Shown piece by piece: positions 22,906 to 33,900 of a DNA stretch of 64,000 bases. Origin of the DNA: Drosophila persimilis. Its lineage: Eukaryota > Arthropoda > Insecta > Diptera > Drosophilidae. The translations under genes were made by a program, and so were the position numbers. How positions within the stretch are numbered: the first letter of the stretch is position 1; every line of letters begins with the position of its first letter. The DNA is taken from positions 558,001 through 622,000 of the forward strand of contig NW_020825364.1 of NCBI RefSeq assembly GCF_003286085.1, read 5' to 3'. The notes below the pieces were generated by a model, which saw only the letters and a list, made by a program, of their open reading frames with translations, had not been told where the DNA came from and did not search any database.

Positions 22906-25356
22906 CTGCAACAACAAAAAACACGACATAAAGTTTATAATTAATTAACGTGAACCACAGAAACACACAATAAACAATAAACAAATCAATTAAGTGCATA
23001 AATTATTCATTCTCCCTCTCCCTCTCTCTGTCTCTCTCTCGCGTTGCAACACTCTTTTTGGGGGGGGGGAGCCCCAAGAATTTCCTTGGGGAGATTTTCG
23101 TTGTGCTTTTTTTATGGTTTTGAGACTTTATCCACTTCCTGGTTTTCCCTCGGAAAAACTGGGTCACCAGTAACATCTCTCCCTCTCCCTCTCTCTACCC
23201 CTCTCTGTCTTTCTTGCTCATAAAATTTGATGGGCCTTTTGGAAAAGAAAAAAGTTTTTCTTTTCTTTTCTTGTCTCTTGGGGGGTTTTTTCTTCTTTTG
23301 GGGGGCTTGTCTCTCCCTCTCTCGCTCTCTCTCACTCTCTCTGTCTCTGTCTCCCTCTAAAATTAGCCATGAAGCATAGTCAAAGTTTTTCCCAGCCTGA
23401 TTGTTGGGGAGTGTGGCATGGCCTTCGTTTCGCTATTTATGTAACGTTTTTGTTGCTGTTGTTTTTAACTGCATTTTCTGCTGCGATGCCTTCAGCCTCT
23501 GCATCGCTCCGCCGTTGCCTAATGGCCAACTAATCAGCTAATGGTCGGGGCATTAGGCGCATTATTGTACGGAGTAATTTGCAATGACAACGAAACGAAA
23601 AGACAACATTTTTCAAACAAAATTATGTTAATCGCATTCGATTCAATTACACACGGAGCCAGCGGCAGAGCCAGCGACAGCGACAGAGCCGACATTCGAC
23701 ATTCAGTGTCGCTAATGATCGACCAACAAAAGGAAAAAAAAAAGCTTCTTTAATTCTGTTTTTGTGAGCAACAATTGTGCTGTGCAGACAGACACTCGAA
23801 TCGAAAGCGAATCAAAAGTCATATCAAACAATTTCCATTGGGTTTTGCCTCTGCCGCTGCCGCTACCTCTGCCTCTGCCTTGCACAACACTCAATGAAAA
23901 GCCGCAGTCGCAGTCGCAGTCGCGCCAACGCGTCTTTGGCGCTGGCACTTCCTCTGCAGCGGCAGCGGCGCCTACGCCAACAAAAAATGAGACTCAAGAC
24001 TGGCTTTTGCTGGGGTCTGACTCCATGTGGATCGTGGATCGTGGATCGGGGAACGTGGGTTTTGCCGCAAATTCCTTTATCCGCACTATTCCCTTTCATA
24101 ATTGTCATATTTCTGTCGAGTAGAAGGGTATCCCAAGTACAACTACTACTCTCTCGCTCTCTTTCTCCGCTTCGAAGTTGCGTCTGAGGTCTGTCTGCTG
24201 TGACGCCGCCTGCCTGCAGTCGAACGCATTGGTATGGCCATTGGCTGCTGTCTGCTGTCTGTTGTCTGGTATTATTGTAATTATGTCTGAGTTCGACCCA
24301 CACCTGCACAGGCGGAAAGGAGTGAGGAGTACGGCATGTGGTGTGTGGTGTGGTGTGGTGTGTGTGTGGGAGCACCAACAACTGACCGAAAAAACCCCTA
24401 CTACCGCTTCTACTGCTTCCCTCCCCTTCGGCTAAGTCCGAGGTTCGTTTCGTTTCGTTCTTTTTGGTTTGGCTTGGGCTTCGGGCTTCGCGGCTTCGGA
24501 CTTCGTTCGTTTGTTTTCGTTGCCTAGCAATTTCAATAAAACACGAAATCGCAGCAGTCTTTCGCTCTGCGCCTCTTGTTTATTAATTAATTTATTTATT
24601 AATTTTAATTATGGCATTTTTACAATTTTGCGCAAGATGGCATGCTGCTTGCTGCTTGCTGCTGTCTGCTGTCTGCACTGAATGCCCAGGAGAGCATGAA
24701 TGAACATGAACCGCATGCATGAGTGCTGCAGCCGAAATGCACAAGATATCTGTCCGTCCGTCTATCTGTCTATCTGTCTATCTGCCTGTCTATGGATTTC
24801 GAAAGATACAATTAATTCCAACTCTCGAATGGAATGTCCATCCCAGAACTTCACATAGTTTTTGCCCGCCTGTCGCCGAGTGCAATTTGCATTTTGCATT
24901 CCACTGGCACCCCTAAAAAACAACAACAACTGGGAAACCATCGTAGTAATGGTACTTGCAACCGGGTTGAACAAACTCATTACGCGGCATGCCTTGTCCC
25001 CCCCTCCCCCTCCACCTCTCTGTTATTCCCTTTTTGCGACAATTTCTATTGGGGGTTTTTGCCCCTGTTGTTGTTTTGTTGCAGTCATTAAGGTCGTGGC
25101 CTTTTGCTTACCTTATGTTTTGTTTTTTTTTCCGCTGCTGCTGCTGCTTCTGCTCTGGATCTCTTCTTTTTTTTTTATCCAAAATGCGTTTTTAATCCAA
25201 ATGTTAGTTCTTAGTTCTTGTTTGTTTTTTTTAGTTTCTTGCACTTTTGCTGGCTGCTGCTGCGGCTGCGGCTGCAACTACTCGATGCTGCTGATTGTTG
25301 TTGTCTTTCACTTGATGTTCGATTTTTGATATCTTGAACTTTGTTTTAACGCTCAC
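22906..25356 (-). other. rho: Predicted rho 5' UTR intron
   Basis: The donor GTGAGC is at 25356-25351 and the acceptor TTGTTGTTGCAG ends at 22906, 27 bp before the start codon. The intron holds CTCTC-rich (GAGA on the minus strand) blocks at about 23005-23045, 23178-23215 and 23310-23355, possible GAGA-factor sites. No coding sequence is seen. The boundaries are predicted from splice signals only. Confidence 0.5.
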
Positions 25357-25620
25357 AAAATTCATTTTCGGAGCATTGAGCGAATATCAAATAATTTGTT
25401 GTGACTCGAACACACCCACACACACAGAGAACGAACGACAAAAAAATATGAATCCAAACGGTCGACAATTTGAATATTTTGCTGCTGCTTTCGGGCTATC
25501 GGTGCTCGGGGCTCGGTTTCTCGAAATCTCACGCCAACGCAGCCTTCGCTTTGCTACGTTTCTCTCACACGTTTACTCTTTAGTTTCTTATTTTTGGGTT
25601 TGGATTTTTTGCGGCGGAAT
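25357..25620 (-). other. rho: Predicted rho first (noncoding) exon
   Basis: Runs from the Inr adenine at 25620 to the GTGAGC donor. It is A-rich and contains two ATGs near its 3' end, at 25376-25374 and 25365-25363. The first opens a four-codon frame that stops in the exon; the second stops just after the predicted splice. Confidence 0.5.
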
Positions 25621-25653
25621 GACGGCCTCAGTGCCTGCCACCGGCCTTATATA
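25617..25653 (-). promoter_or_regulatory. rho: rho core promoter (TATA + Inr)
   Basis: On the minus strand TATATAAG occupies 25653-25646 and an Inr match TCATTC occupies 25622-25617. This places the start adenine at 25620, about 33 bases after the first T of the TATA box, the usual fly spacing. Confidence 0.75.
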
Positions 25654-25682
25654 GTGCCCGACCCGTCGGCCGCTCGAGCCCT

Positions 25683-25835
25683 CGAACATGTTGTGTTTTT
25701 GTTTGGCCGTATAAGAGTGGGCTCTCTCTTTGTCGCTCTTTGTCGCTCGCTCGGCGGGCCTTCGAACATTTCGTATAAGTTGCCGGCCCGAACACGTTCG
25801 ATGCAGCGCGAACACGCTCTCTCTCCGCGGGGGAG
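25683..25835 (-). promoter_or_regulatory. rho promoter-proximal region with CGAACA and GAGA motifs
   Basis: Four CGAACA hexamers (plus-strand starts 25683, 25763, 25789, 25809) lie just upstream of the TATA box. Two CGTATAAG octamers and CTCTCTCT blocks, which read as GAGAGA on the minus strand, are interspersed. GAGA-factor binding is plausible; no factor is known to me for CGAACA. Confidence 0.45.
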
Positions 25836-25859
25836 GGGGCTCGAGCGTTGGTTCTACCG

Positions 25860-27342
25860 ATGGCCTGCAGGCAGGAATGGCCCGCAGCGAATGGATGGAT
25901 TAGTCAATCCGAATTGACAATCAATGATTGACTCATTCCCGTATTGCCAATGCCGCCTCTCTTTGTGCTTTGTATCCAGACCGGAGCCCCACTTCTTGGG
26001 CGATCGCTTGCGAAAGCACGAGTCCAAGGCCGTTGGGCGAGTGGAGTGATGACTTTCGGGGCGATGATGATCGAAACTGGGCTGATTTGGGAGAGGCCGA
26101 TGAGGAATACCCCCTCCCTTTTAGGGTGCTCTAGGGGGAACGCTGATGAATGCCCATTAAAACTGATTTCGGGGGGAATAACCATCAAAACTGTGCCCGT
26201 TCTACGGGTGGAAATGGTCTCGTCTTGGTCTAAGAAATCTACTGTAGAATCGAGTAAGCGAATATAATTCCGAGTCGAATCATGACCCTCTACCCTCTAC
26301 CCCTGGAACGTGCCACAGCAGCAGTAGCCGGAGGGAGGGGAAGGGGGAGCATGGAGGGTTAGAAATGCAAAACCAGAATCATCTTTAGCAATGCAGAACA
26401 TGTCCCCGAATCCGAATCCGAAACCGAATCCTCGATTCTCGATTCGTTCTCTTGTGATTCCCGGTAACAGATCATTGCCTTCCAAGGGGTTTGAAATTTC
26501 ACACCTTTTTTGGGAGAGAGAGAAAGAGAGAGGGAGAGAGAGGGAGAGAGAGATAAAAATCGGTAGCAAAAATAAATATTTATACAAATTATTAGGCACC
26601 TCTCTCTGTGGCATGATCCCTGGGGCAGAGCGAGAGGGAGAGAGACTAAGTCCATTCGCGGGAAAGGTCACGGAATGTTGCACAAAAGGAGTACGGGGCT
26701 CTGCGGTGCTCTGCGGGGCAGGATCTCTAGCCGGGCTACGTGGTTACGTGTTTTGCATGTTAATCGGGGAATTTACACAGATTTTGATAGATAATACAAA
26801 CACACGGCCACGCACACATCTAGGATGCCAGTCATCATCCTTCGACCCACGACCCACGACCTACGACCTACGACCTACGACCCACGACCTCCTTTGGGAT
26901 GGATAGTTTTCTCCCGCGCACACACACAGCGAAGAACTGAGATTTATGATGACTTTTTAACATGTGCAACATGCAACAGGTAAGACACAGATACACAGAT
27001 ACACGCTGCTACCATGACCAGGCACATCATCAGACATCAGACTCTAGATTCCGTCCTCTCTCCCGCTCTCGCTCTCTCCCTTGCTCCCTCCCCATCGTAA
27101 ATCCTTTTTTCCCACGTTTCCTCACACGTTCTTCTGGTCTTCTTGTGCCCCGTTCATTGTGGCAGACACGCATCACACAAAAAACAGTGGACCCAAGGCA
27201 GGGCTCTCCCTGCGTCACTGTCCCTCCTTCTATTGCCATCTCCCTGTCAAGGTCAATCACAGGTACTGCCTGCCTTTGTGGGCCGCTGTGGGCGTGGGAG
27301 GACACTCGATGATTCCTTTGCCTTAAAACCGCGCGCACTCGC
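25860..27342. other. rho upstream DNA, promoter to NEE
   Basis: No gene seen. It contains a GA tract (26513-26552), CCGAAT repeats (26403-26435) and a 7-bp CGACCYA repeat (26847-26890). Regulatory sites may be present, but nothing stands out as clearly as the NEE. Confidence 0.5.
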
Positions 27343-27442
27343 GGGAAATTCCTCCATCAACATGTGCGAAACACATGTGGGCCAGGTCGGGACGGACACG
27401 GTCGTTTCTGGCCAGGAATTTCCGCCACTTGTGTTTCCCACA
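27343..27442 (-). promoter_or_regulatory. rho: rho neurogenic ectoderm enhancer (NEE) core
   Basis: Within 100 bp are a Dorsal site GGGAAATTCC (27343-27352), a CACATGT Twist E-box in reverse (27360-27366), a palindromic CACATGTG (27372-27379), a second Dorsal site read CGGAAATTCC in reverse (27424-27415), a CACTTGT Snail/Twist E-box (27426-27432) and a Su(H) site TGTGGGAAA in reverse (27442-27434). The spacer from the first Dorsal site to the first E-box is 7 bp. In D. melanogaster the rho NEE lies about 1.7-2.2 kb upstream and drives the lateral neuroectoderm stripe, with Snail repressing it in mesoderm. Here it is 1.7 kb from the predicted start, so the match in content and position is excellent. 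Confidence 0.9.
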
Positions 27443-28251
27443 CAGCAAGGTGCCCCTGCCCCTGCCCCTGCCCCTGCTACTGCCGCCGCCTCATCCTCAT
27501 CCTCAGCCGCGTCCGCGTCTTTTCCGCTTTTCCCAGAGTTTCATTTGTGTGACTTTTTGTCCGCTCTGCTCGGCTCTGCTCTGCCCTGCTCTGCCCTGTC
27601 CAAAAGTGTCCTGCACTTGTCCGCAAGCTACGCCAAGCCTCGAGCACTGCTGTGTGTGTGTGTGGTGTGTGTTTTCCCAGTCCAGGGATCTGCGGGATCT
27701 GGGATCTGTTTCGTTAGGGGCGCGTCTGTAGAGCAGCTTCCTGGAACGGAGGAAACCCCTGGATGGAAGGTCCCCCGAGAGTTTCTTCGGTGGAAAGACC
27801 GCCCGAAGACGAAAACTTGAGATGAAACTTGAAGGAAATCCAACCCACACTGGAAGGGAGATCCCCTGCTCACCCCCTTCCACCCTGCTCAAGTGAAAAT
27901 GCAAATTTTCCTTATGGCTGAGAGGCCAGCGGAGGGCAGGGACACGGACGGCGACGGGGACAGGACTTTGACGGCCAATTGTGAGTCGCGTGGATGGAAA
28001 TTGGAAATTGAAAAATTGATTGAAGAATGGAATCCTAAAGGCGAGGGCGAATCCGAACGCCACTGGATGGAAGGCCAATAATAATGGACAAGTAATGAGA
28101 GTGTCCGCCACAGAAGCCGCAGAGGGGCAGGGGCAGCAGCAGGGGGAGGGGGAGGAGGCCACATTGTGGGAGGCATTGCGCCGCAGAAGCCAAGGAATTT
28201 TGTCGAAATTTATCTATTGGATTAGGGTCCTTTTTTTCGCTCTCCCTCTGT

Positions 28252-28287
<36 letters not shown>

Positions 28288-29269
28288 ACGGAGGTCATTA
28301 TGGCCAATGCCAAAGACAAATTGGAAATTTATTGTTATTTGAAAGGGAAAAGGAAGGGAAAGGGAAGGACGGAAGGAAGGAAGGAAGGAAGGAAGGAAGG
28401 ATGGAAGGCAGCGTGGTAGTGCTTGAAGGAAGGATAACAGTCCAGCGAATATGCATAATAAAAATGTCAATCAATGGACTGCAACGAGAACCGTCGGAAG
28501 GGAGGGGTAGGGAGGGGGAGGCAGTCCTGGATGTACAGGACAGGACTCTGTGGCTGGGGATTCATTTCTGGGACGATAATTGAACATAAACATTGCATTC
28601 AAGTAGTAATTGTTGAAATTGTGGAAATTGTGGAAATTATTGTGCATCCTAATCCCCCAACAAACCCGGAAAAACTCGGAAAAACCATCTCGGACATTGG
28701 GCATTCGGCATTGGGCATTCTGTGGGATTCGATTCTGTGGCTGCCACACAAAAACTCCGCTCGAAAAGGACATTCTTCGGCTTGGACCTGGTTCCCATGG
28801 CCATGTCCCACTTTTCGACTGAGAGACTGGACCATTGTTTCAAGGCAGCAAAAGGACAATTAAAGGAGCAAAAGCAAAAGCAAAAGCAACAACACAAAAG
28901 CCAAAAGGAATCCCAAATGGACAAATGGCCAGAAATGGCCACAAATCCAAATTGGCTCTGACTTTTGTGGCAGAGAAGTAAGTCATCAGAAATGAATGAA
29001 TAAATAAACAGATAGATTGATAGATCTCCTCCCCGACTGAAGGAGTCCCGAAACAGAATCCTGAATCAACATGGATCGGAATCAAAGAAAGAAGGAAGGG
29101 TGATTCCCCCTTCCCTATGGGCTACGGGGGGGATATGGAAAGGTTTAAGGGCCATCAAGTATGCCAATATTCAGAGCATTTCCCTTTGATTCTTTGAGGC
29201 ATATAACAGAAAATCTTCAATAAATACCTTTACAGAATATAATATTAATTCTGCAGGAAAAATTCGAAC
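27443..29269. other. DNA between the NEE and the DINE-1 region
   Basis: No gene seen. A TGCCCC repeat abuts the NEE at about 27451-27476, a GT microsatellite lies at 28254-28286 and a GGAA repeat at 28371-28400. AT content rises sharply from about 29.16 kb. Confidence 0.55.
28254..28286. repeat. GT dinucleotide microsatellite
   Basis: Sixteen GT units without interruption, about 0.8 kb upstream of the NEE relative to rho transcription. Confidence 0.9.
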
Positions 29270-29350
29270 TTTTTCATCGATTCTTTGATGGAATTTGATG
29301 GAATTTCCCCCTAAATGGAAGGCTTTTGTTCATGGAAACTCTTAAAAAAT
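29270..29350. repeat. Diverged repeat flanking the DINE-1, left copy
   Basis: Contains TTTTTCATCGATTCTTTGAT, then GGAATTTCCCCCTAAATGG, then CATGGAAACTCTTAAAAA. Each block has a close match, in the same order, at 30852-30920 on the other side of the transposon. There is a local duplication of GATGGAATTT. Confidence 0.65.
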
Positions 29351-29575
29351 AATAAAATACCATAACAAAATATACAAATATTACATATGTATAAATTACA
29401 TATACATATAAAAAATTATGATAGAAAATAATACAAAACTTTAATAATAAATTAGTAAAAAAAATTTAAAAAGTCCATGAGAATCCTTGAAAAAGACTGC
29501 AAACCATAAGCATTCCATGACCATTCCAATCCTTTGGATCCTTTGACTCGAAATTCGATGAAAAATTAAAAAAAA

Positions 29576-30690
29576 CGAGGGGGAACGTTGTGAGTTGCTG
29601 CGGACACCGCAACTCTACGGTTATACCCGATACTAAGTCAGTATGGCTCTCCTCCGGCAGACGCCGCTAATATTAAACGACACGACAAAGAGTGCGTGCG
29701 AGAGAGACAGAAAATCAGTCTGAGCGTGACGTCGGGCGCTGCGTAGCCACTGCAAATTGATTTGTTCCTTTTGGCTATAAAAATGATCTGATCTGATCCA
29801 GATTCAGCAATCTAATAGATATGGTCATTATCTATGATTCTGCGTTTTTAGTTTTCTCAAATCTGCAATATTGTGGATGCAACAGATTTTCGTCCTTTGT
29901 GGGGGCGGATGGGGGTGGGGCGAAATTCTGAGATATACGTTTTATAGTGACATCTTAAAGGAGTGTGTGCACCAAATTTGGTTACTCTAGCCTTAATAGT
30001 CTCTGAGATTTGTGGTTGCCTCAGATTTTCGTCCTTTGCGGGGGCGGAAGGGGGTGTGGCGAAATTTGGACAGGAAACGGTCAAGGTCCGATATCACAGG
30101 AGTGTGGATACCAAATTTGGTTGCTTTGGCTTTTATAGGTTCTGAGATCCTTGAACTCATATTTTGCAATTGGCAAAACCGACCATGAAACCTGTGTGTT
30201 AGAGTGAGACAGAGCGAGAAAGAGTGAAATTGTTTTCGTGATTCTGGCTGTAATAATTATACGATCTGGTTCAGATTTTGCACTCTAGAAGATATAGTCA
30301 TCTTCTACGATTCTGCGTTTTTAGTTTTCTCGTATCGTCGAAATTGTGGATGCCACAGATTTTCGCCCTTTGTGGGGGCGGAAGTGGGCGGGGCAAAGTT
30401 TTGAAATATTTTTGGAGCAGTGACATATCACAGAAGTCTGGATCCAAAACATCGTTGCTCTAGCTCTTATAGTCTTTGAGCATTAGGCGCTGAAGGGGAC
30501 GGACAGACGGACAGACGGACAGACGGACGGACGGACAGACAGACAGGGCTCAATCGACTCGGCTATTGATGCTGATCAAGAATATATATACTTTATGGGG
30601 TCGGAAACGATTCCTTCTGGACGTTACACACATCCACTTTTACCACAAATCTAATATACCCCAATACTCATTTTGAGTATCGGGTATAAA
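29576..30690 (-). mobile_element. DINE-1-like nonautonomous Helitron/Helentron
   Basis: The ends carry TTATACCCGATACT (29621-29634) and its exact inverse AGTATCGGGTATAA (30676-30689). Near the left end is a hairpin with stem GAGTTGC/GCAACTC (29592-29615), and near the right end a small hairpin ATACTCA/TGAGTAT. On the minus strand the right end reads like DINE-1: the TATACCC start, GTTTCCGACCCCATAAAG, CTTGATCAGCATC, AGCCGAGTCGAT and a GTCCGTCTGTCC repeat. The body holds three copies of a GATTTTCGYCCTTTG block followed by a G-rich run (about 29872, 30011 and 30345). No coding capacity is present. Exact termini are uncertain by a few bases. Confidence 0.82.
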
Positions 30691-30851
30691 AACAGGTACT
30701 AAATGTTGCATTCCGAACAGAATCCTTGGACGCTTTCCTACGATTCATGGACACAAATTAAAGAAGACCTAAAGAAATATCTTAAAAGATTCGACATGGG
30801 AGTATTAAAAAGATACTTTTTGTTTAGAAATATACTAAATGTTTCATACAC

Positions 30852-30920
30852 CTTTTTCAACGATTCTTCGATGGAATTTCCCGCTAAATGGAAGCCTTTT
30901 CTTTGTGGAAATTCCTTAAA
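30852..30920. repeat. Diverged repeat flanking the DINE-1, right copy
   Basis: Contains CTTTTTCAACGATTCTTCGA, TGGAATTTCCCGCTAAATGG and GTGGAAATTCCTTAAAAA, collinear with the left copy at 29270-29350. A weaker relative (TGGAATTTCCCGCTTAAAT) lies near 37900. Confidence 0.65.
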
Positions 30921-33900
30921 AAGTACAATCAAAAGCATAGGAAATTTTCTGTGGATTCTTCAACTCAAAACGGAATGCCTTTTCTACTTTAAATATTCCA
31001 CCAAAAATTATATAATAAATAATTAAATAACGAAATTTTCCTTTGATTCTTGGCTGGAAAATGCCTGGAAAAAGAATGTTGAAAAGCAAAAATCGAATTT
31101 TTTGCAAATACGAAAATTGAGTTTAGTTTTTTATGGCATTCATCGATGGATGGACGGATGGACGGACGGACGGACGGGGGGCCACTCGGCGGACACTCGC
31201 GAAACTCCTCGAACTGCGGCTCCAACTCGAAGCTCGCGAAAGTCTCGTGGAACACTCGTGAAACTCGTGGCGCTAATCAGTTTAAAGGGCGCTTGTCCCC
31301 ACTTTGGGGGCCCCGATGCTTTACGGTTTTAATTACGCGGCAAAAGTTTGATCCCATGTCGGGGCAGGGCAGGGCCCCACCTCCCCCTCCCCCCCTCTCT
31401 GTCTCGCTCGCTGTGGTGTCCGCAATCTGGATGGAGTTTTTTCTGCCGCTGCCGCTGCCCCTGCTGCTGCTCCTGCTCTGGATTCCTCAGTCAGTTAAAG
31501 TGCTTGCAACACATTAAAAGTGCAATTCATCCGCAGAGCCGCGCGCCACACAGACACATGTGGAAGGGGCAGGGCCAGGGACAGGGCCAGGGCCAGGGCT
31601 GCTGCTGCTGCATGGACTCTGCGGGTGCCCCAAACACTAATGAACATTTTATTACAAAAGTTTGCTCTTACCGAACGAGGAGAAAAGTTCTCTACGACTT
31701 TGATTCGCGTTTTTTTCTCGCTGTTTTTTATTGCATTTCATTAAGCGTGCAACTTGGCGTCGGAGGAGCAGGCGTTGCCCCACAGGGGTGGGGGGAGGAC
31801 AGCCCTTTGCTTCGATTGCTCCGAGGGGCATGGCTTTGAGGGGGCGCAGGGGGCGCGTAGGCCTCCCCGTTGCGCAGCCCCCGAGGGAATGATCTCCTGA
31901 AAGTACTTGCACTTTTGCGGCTTCCACTGCAACCCCCCCCTGCCTCCGCCCCCCCCACAGGAGGAAAAGGTGTCTGGCGAATGTCTGCGAATCGGCAGAC
32001 ACGCCGTCTCCCCTTGTGTCGCCCCTCCTGCCTCCCCGTCTGAACCGCGTGACACTCGCTGTAATCGAAACCCAAGAAAACCCCTTTTTGCGGACAGGAC
32101 AGCCCTGTAGGCCCGTCGCTGCCCCGTCCAGTGAGCTCTGTAATTTGCTGCACTTTCAGCGTGAACTCTGCCCCTCCTCCTCCTCGGTGTTGGTCAGTGG
32201 GAAATGGATATCCCCCCCGTCCCGCCCTGCACTCTGATGGAGGGTGTTATCCGAGAAGCCCTCCCCTGCCCCACTGGGGAGACCTCTGACCTTGTTTGCT
32301 AATGAACTGCAGCCCGGAAAATCCATGCGTTCTCGGAATTTTTAATCAAGGATTGAAGCAAACATTCCACTCAAATATTTGATCGACAAAAAGAGAGCCA
32401 ACGCGGAGGAAATCCCTCCCTTCGCTCGAATGGAGTTCCCCCCGGGGGTGAGGGGTGGGGGGTTTCCATAATTATGATTGCACGCCCGAAAACAAAGGGT
32501 TAATGACTGTGTTTCTCCACCGAAAATAGAGGGTTAACGATAGTCCGAATAGGGGCTCAACATCCTGCTCTAGTGAGGGGTAGTGGGGTTTTCCCCCACC
32601 CCCCACCGCAGAGAGAGGCACGGCACGGCGCACACCTGTTGTTGGAGGGGGGAGGGAGCGAGGTGGGTCTGTGTGGCACATTGACGGACTATGCTGTCAA
32701 TCTCTTGAGTAAATTACCGCTGGAGCTGGAGCTGGAGCTGGCGCTGGAGCTTAAGCCCCCAGCCCCTCAGCCGATGGCTGGCACGTGCCTCCCCTTCGAC
32801 AAGTCGTCACTCGAGAGAGGAAAAAGGGAATCGAGCAGGACGGGCCTGAGGCCTGAGGGGGCTGAGAAGCTGAAGCTGCGGCAGAGTCTGGGGCATTTAT
32901 TACACGGAGGCAGGCGGCTAATTGAAAGCTGCACTTAACCCCTGGACACACGGCCGCTCCACACAATGTGGCGGGTTTTTTGGGGCAGCTGTTGCCGCCA
33001 CACGTTGGAAAAGTTATGTAAAATGGGGTCGGGGGGGGGGGGTCGCCTGCCCCTGCCACTGCCCCTGCCCCAAAAACAAGAACAGCAACAAACAAAAGAG
33101 AGATGTATATTAAAAGCGAGGCAGCTGTCGATTATTGACACTGCGGTGGTTATGAGAGCCGCAAGGAGGCAGGAGCGACGGGGCATGGGGCATGCGGATG
33201 GGGCATCGAACCATCGATAAACTACCGCCGGCCGAAAAACAGATGCTGGCTGTGGCAGACGGCAATTACAACACGCGAATGCGAATGCGAGCGTTGCAAG
33301 GGGCAAGGGGCAAGGGGCACGGGGCAGGGGCAGACCAGACAACAGGTTGGCCGCACGGCAGGGCACGGCAGGGCTCCCTCTTGGGCCTCCAAAAACGGAG
33401 TCTTCTGCCCCGCTGAAACCGAAACTGAAGCCCATCCAAAGAAACGAAAAAACCGAAAGAAAAAGAGACATCCATTGGAGGGATCCTCCCCATCCCCCCA
33501 TCCCCCTTCCCCCATCCCCCGTCCTGGCATTCGGAGCAATCGTTTTTCGAACGTGGTTTTTGCGCTTTCGGTTTTCGGTTTTCGGTTTTCGTTTTTTTGC
33601 GGTTAATGATGAGCCTCCAAATCGTTGAATCGTTGAATCGTTGAATCGTTCGTTGGCTGCTGGTTGCACGGCTGTGTGCTGCCTGCAGTGTGTTGCATGA
33701 ACCGATACGATACCATACGATACGATACGATACGATAGCCACGGACCAGTGCGATAATTGCCGGTAAAACGCCTCGCTTGGCCTTTTAAATGCCGTGTCT
33801 CGGTCTCTGTCGCGTTCCCCAGTTTTTTTTATTCCATTTTTTTCCCTTTTTCTTTTGTTGTTTTTGTTTCATGGAAATTGGTTGAAATTCGTGCCTGGCT

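Noticed and set aside
30505-30545. ACGGACAG repeat as an independent microsatellite
   Set aside because: It is the GTCCGTCTGTCC segment normal for DINE-1 elements.
31555-31562. CACATGTG E-box as a second NEE
   Set aside because: No Dorsal or Su(H) site within 200 bp; a lone palindromic E-box is expected by chance.
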